Source: Thermoleophilaceae bacterium (GTDB taxonomy: Bacteria; Actinomycetota; Thermoleophilia; Solirubrobacterales; Thermoleophilaceae). Taken from it: a DNA stretch of 7,762 nt. Where the stretch lies: assembly GCA_013812005.1 (NCBI GenBank), contig JACCUE010000146.1:1-7762 (forward strand), given 5' to 3'. Shown piece by piece: positions 6,781-7,762 of this stretch. Made by a program: the position numbers and the translations under genes. The notes under the pieces were generated by a model that searched no databases, was not told the origin of the DNA, and was given only the letters and a program-made list of their open reading frames with translations. Each line of letters starts with the position of its first letter. Positions within the stretch are counted from its first letter, which is position 1.

Positions 6781-7480
6781 GCCAGGGGTCCTCGCCCGAG
6801 GTGGTGAAGCGCACGTTGGTCATGGTCAAGAAGCGCGAGAGCGCCTGTTCGCGCTTCACCCCGATCACTCCTCCGCGCGGCCCGGTCATCCCGACGTCGG
6901 TGCAGTAGGCGGTGCCACCGGGGAGGACCCGCGCGTCCGCGGTCGGGACGTGGGTATGGGTCCCCAGGCACGCCGTGACTCGCCCGTCCACGTGCCAGCC
7001 CATCGCCACCTTCTCGCTGGTGGCTTCGGCGTGCATGTCGACGAGCACGTGCGTGGCCCTGCCACGCAACTCGGCGAGCGCGGCGTCGACCTCCGCGAAC
7101 GGCGACCGGGCGGCCTCCACGAATATCGTGCCCGAGAGATTGACGACTCCGAGGGCCATCCCGGCGCGCTCGACCACCGTTACGCCCTTGCCCGGGCTGC
7201 CCTTTGGATAGTTGGCGGGGCGCACGACGCGCTCGTCGCGGTCGAGGAACTCGTACACCTCGGTGTGCCGGTAGGCGTGATTGCCGAGCGTGATCACGTC
7301 GGCTCCGGAGTCGAAGATGTCGAGGGCCGTGCGTTCGGTGATGCCGACGCCGCCCGCGGCGTTCTCGCCGTTCACGACGACGAAGTCGGGGCAGTGGCGC
7401 TCGCGCAGTCCGGGCATCAGCGCGGCGAGCGCCCGGCGGCCGATGCCGCCGACCACATCGCCGACGAAGAGAACCTTCAC
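6701..7480 (-). CDS. ymdB: YmdB/TIGR00282-family metallophosphoesterase (predicted 2',3'-cyclic phosphodiesterase)
   Basis: A 259-residue cytoplasmic metallophosphoesterase, close to the usual length of ~260-265. Di-metal ligands fall at the family positions: D8 (VGDVVGG), E39 and N40 (NGENAAGG), N67 with H68 (LGNH), H150 (DMHAEATSEK), and H175 and H177 (GTHTHVP). Characterised members hydrolyse 2',3'-cyclic nucleotides, and Bacillus YmdB influences biofilm formation. GTG 7480 is chosen because the family starts MK-V-LF-GD. The frame stays open to 7591 and includes ATG 7528, but the extra residues are Gly/Ser-rich and overlap the divergent ABC gene. In many bacteria ymdB follows the RNase Y gene; here it stands alone. 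Its 3' end overlaps the convergent GT87 gene by 80 bases, its stop lying in the palindrome TGATCA (6698-6703). One variation is GNHAYRH where GNHxWD is common. Confidence 0.93.
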   Translation of the reverse strand: MKVLFVGDVVGGIGRRALAALMPGLRERHCPDFVVVNGENAAGGVGITERTALDIFDSGADVITLGNHAYRHTEVYEFLDRDERVVRPANYPKGSPGKGVTVVERAGMALGVVNLSGTIFVEAARSPFAEVDAALAELRGRATHVLVDMHAEATSEKVAMGWHVDGRVTACLGTHTHVPTADARVLPGGTAYCTDVGMTGPRGGVIGVKREQALSRFLTMTNVRFTTSGEDPWLNAVLVEAGLDGHATAIEQILEPAPR

Positions 7481-7526
7481 GGGCCGCAGTGTCGCAGCAC
7501 CGCTGCCGCTACCGTGGGCGCTCCCC
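7481..7526. promoter_or_regulatory. 46-base divergent gap between the YmdB-like gene and the ABC ATPase gene
   Basis: The two divergent starts are only 46 bases apart, so any promoters must overlap each other or the neighbouring genes. TACCGT at 7510-7515 is a possible -10 element for the rightward gene. It would place the transcript start at or just before ATG 7527, giving a leaderless message. No -35 match or Shine-Dalgarno site was found on either strand. Confidence 0.25.
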
Positions 7527-7762
7527 ATGGCCGATCGCGCATCCGCCTCAGCTTCCCCCTCGCCGGAGCTCGAGGCGCGCGACCTCGTCAAGCGCTACGG
7601 CGAGCGCGAGGCGCTGCGCGGCGTGTCCCTGAGCGCCTCGCGGGGCGAACTGGTCGCGGTGATCGGGCCAAACGGTGCGGGCAAGACCACCCTGCTCTCG
7701 ATCCTGGCCGGCATCCAGAAGCCCGACGAGGGCAGCGTCAGCCGCGCGCCGGCGGAGATCGG
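7527..7762 (+). CDS. ABC transporter ATP-binding protein, N-terminal part only
   Basis: The first 78 codons of an ABC ATPase, cut by the window end. After a Ser/Ala/Pro-rich lead of about 13 residues, the domain begins LEARDLVKRYGEREALRGVSL, with the aromatic Y24 of the A-loop, followed by Walker A GPNGAGKTT at residues 47-55 (K53 binds the nucleotide phosphates) and SILAGIQKPDEGSV. The Q-loop, signature motif and Walker B lie outside the window. The form resembles ATPases of ABC-2-type exporters and drug or polysaccharide exporters, but the subfamily cannot be fixed without the rest. ATG 7527 is preferred because the core starts shortly after it. The codon sits in CATG, so the opposite strand also reads ATG at 7528. 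Confidence 0.9.
   Translation, partial: MADRASASASPSPELEARDLVKRYGEREALRGVSLSASRGELVAVIGPNGAGKTTLLSILAGIQKPDEGSVSRAPAEI

Overview
This is a GC-rich, almost gap-free bacterial chromosomal window. The high GC content at third codon positions, the frequent GTG starts, the near absence of convincing Shine-Dalgarno sites and the protein types point to Actinomycetota. A deep-branching class such as Thermoleophilia fits, but that is an impression from protein style and not a database match. No rRNA, tRNA, insertion sequence, CRISPR array or prophage signature was seen.

Layout: (1) Positions 1-1053, minus strand, hold the N-terminal ~351 residues of a fold-type I PLP aminotransferase resembling LysN/2-aminoadipate aminotransferases; its C-terminus lies outside the window. 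(2) Positions 1054-1216 are the only sizeable intergenic gap and separate divergent genes, so they should hold the promoters for both. (3) Positions 1217-6780, plus strand, are a tight five-gene operon: a DUF4126 membrane protein, a soluble alkaline-phosphatase-superfamily phosphodiesterase, a GtrA-family membrane protein, a secreted PepSY-like domain fused to a multi-pass GT-C/GT87-like transferase, and a second, classical GT87 transferase. All four junctions overlap (ATGA, GTGA, a 34-base overlap that also contains CTGA, and GTGA), so translational coupling is likely. (4) Positions 6701-7480, minus strand, encode a YmdB/TIGR00282 metallophosphoesterase that converges on the operon and overlaps its last gene by 80 bases. 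(5) From 7527, plus strand, begins an ABC-transporter ATPase cut by the window end.

Working together: GtrA proteins and GT87 transferases belong to polyprenyl-phosphate-sugar chemistry. GtrA-type proteins are implicated in moving lipid-linked sugars across the membrane, and GT-C enzymes use such donors on the outer face. The operon therefore looks like a cell-envelope glycosylation cassette. The DUF4126 protein and the phosphodiesterase are unexplained partners, and no cytoplasmic polyprenyl-phosphate sugar synthase (GT2) is visible here. The most unusual elements are the PepSY-like/GT-C fusion, a three-copy 39-base tandem repeat that builds the N-terminus of the GtrA protein, and the antisense-encoded tail of the last transferase.
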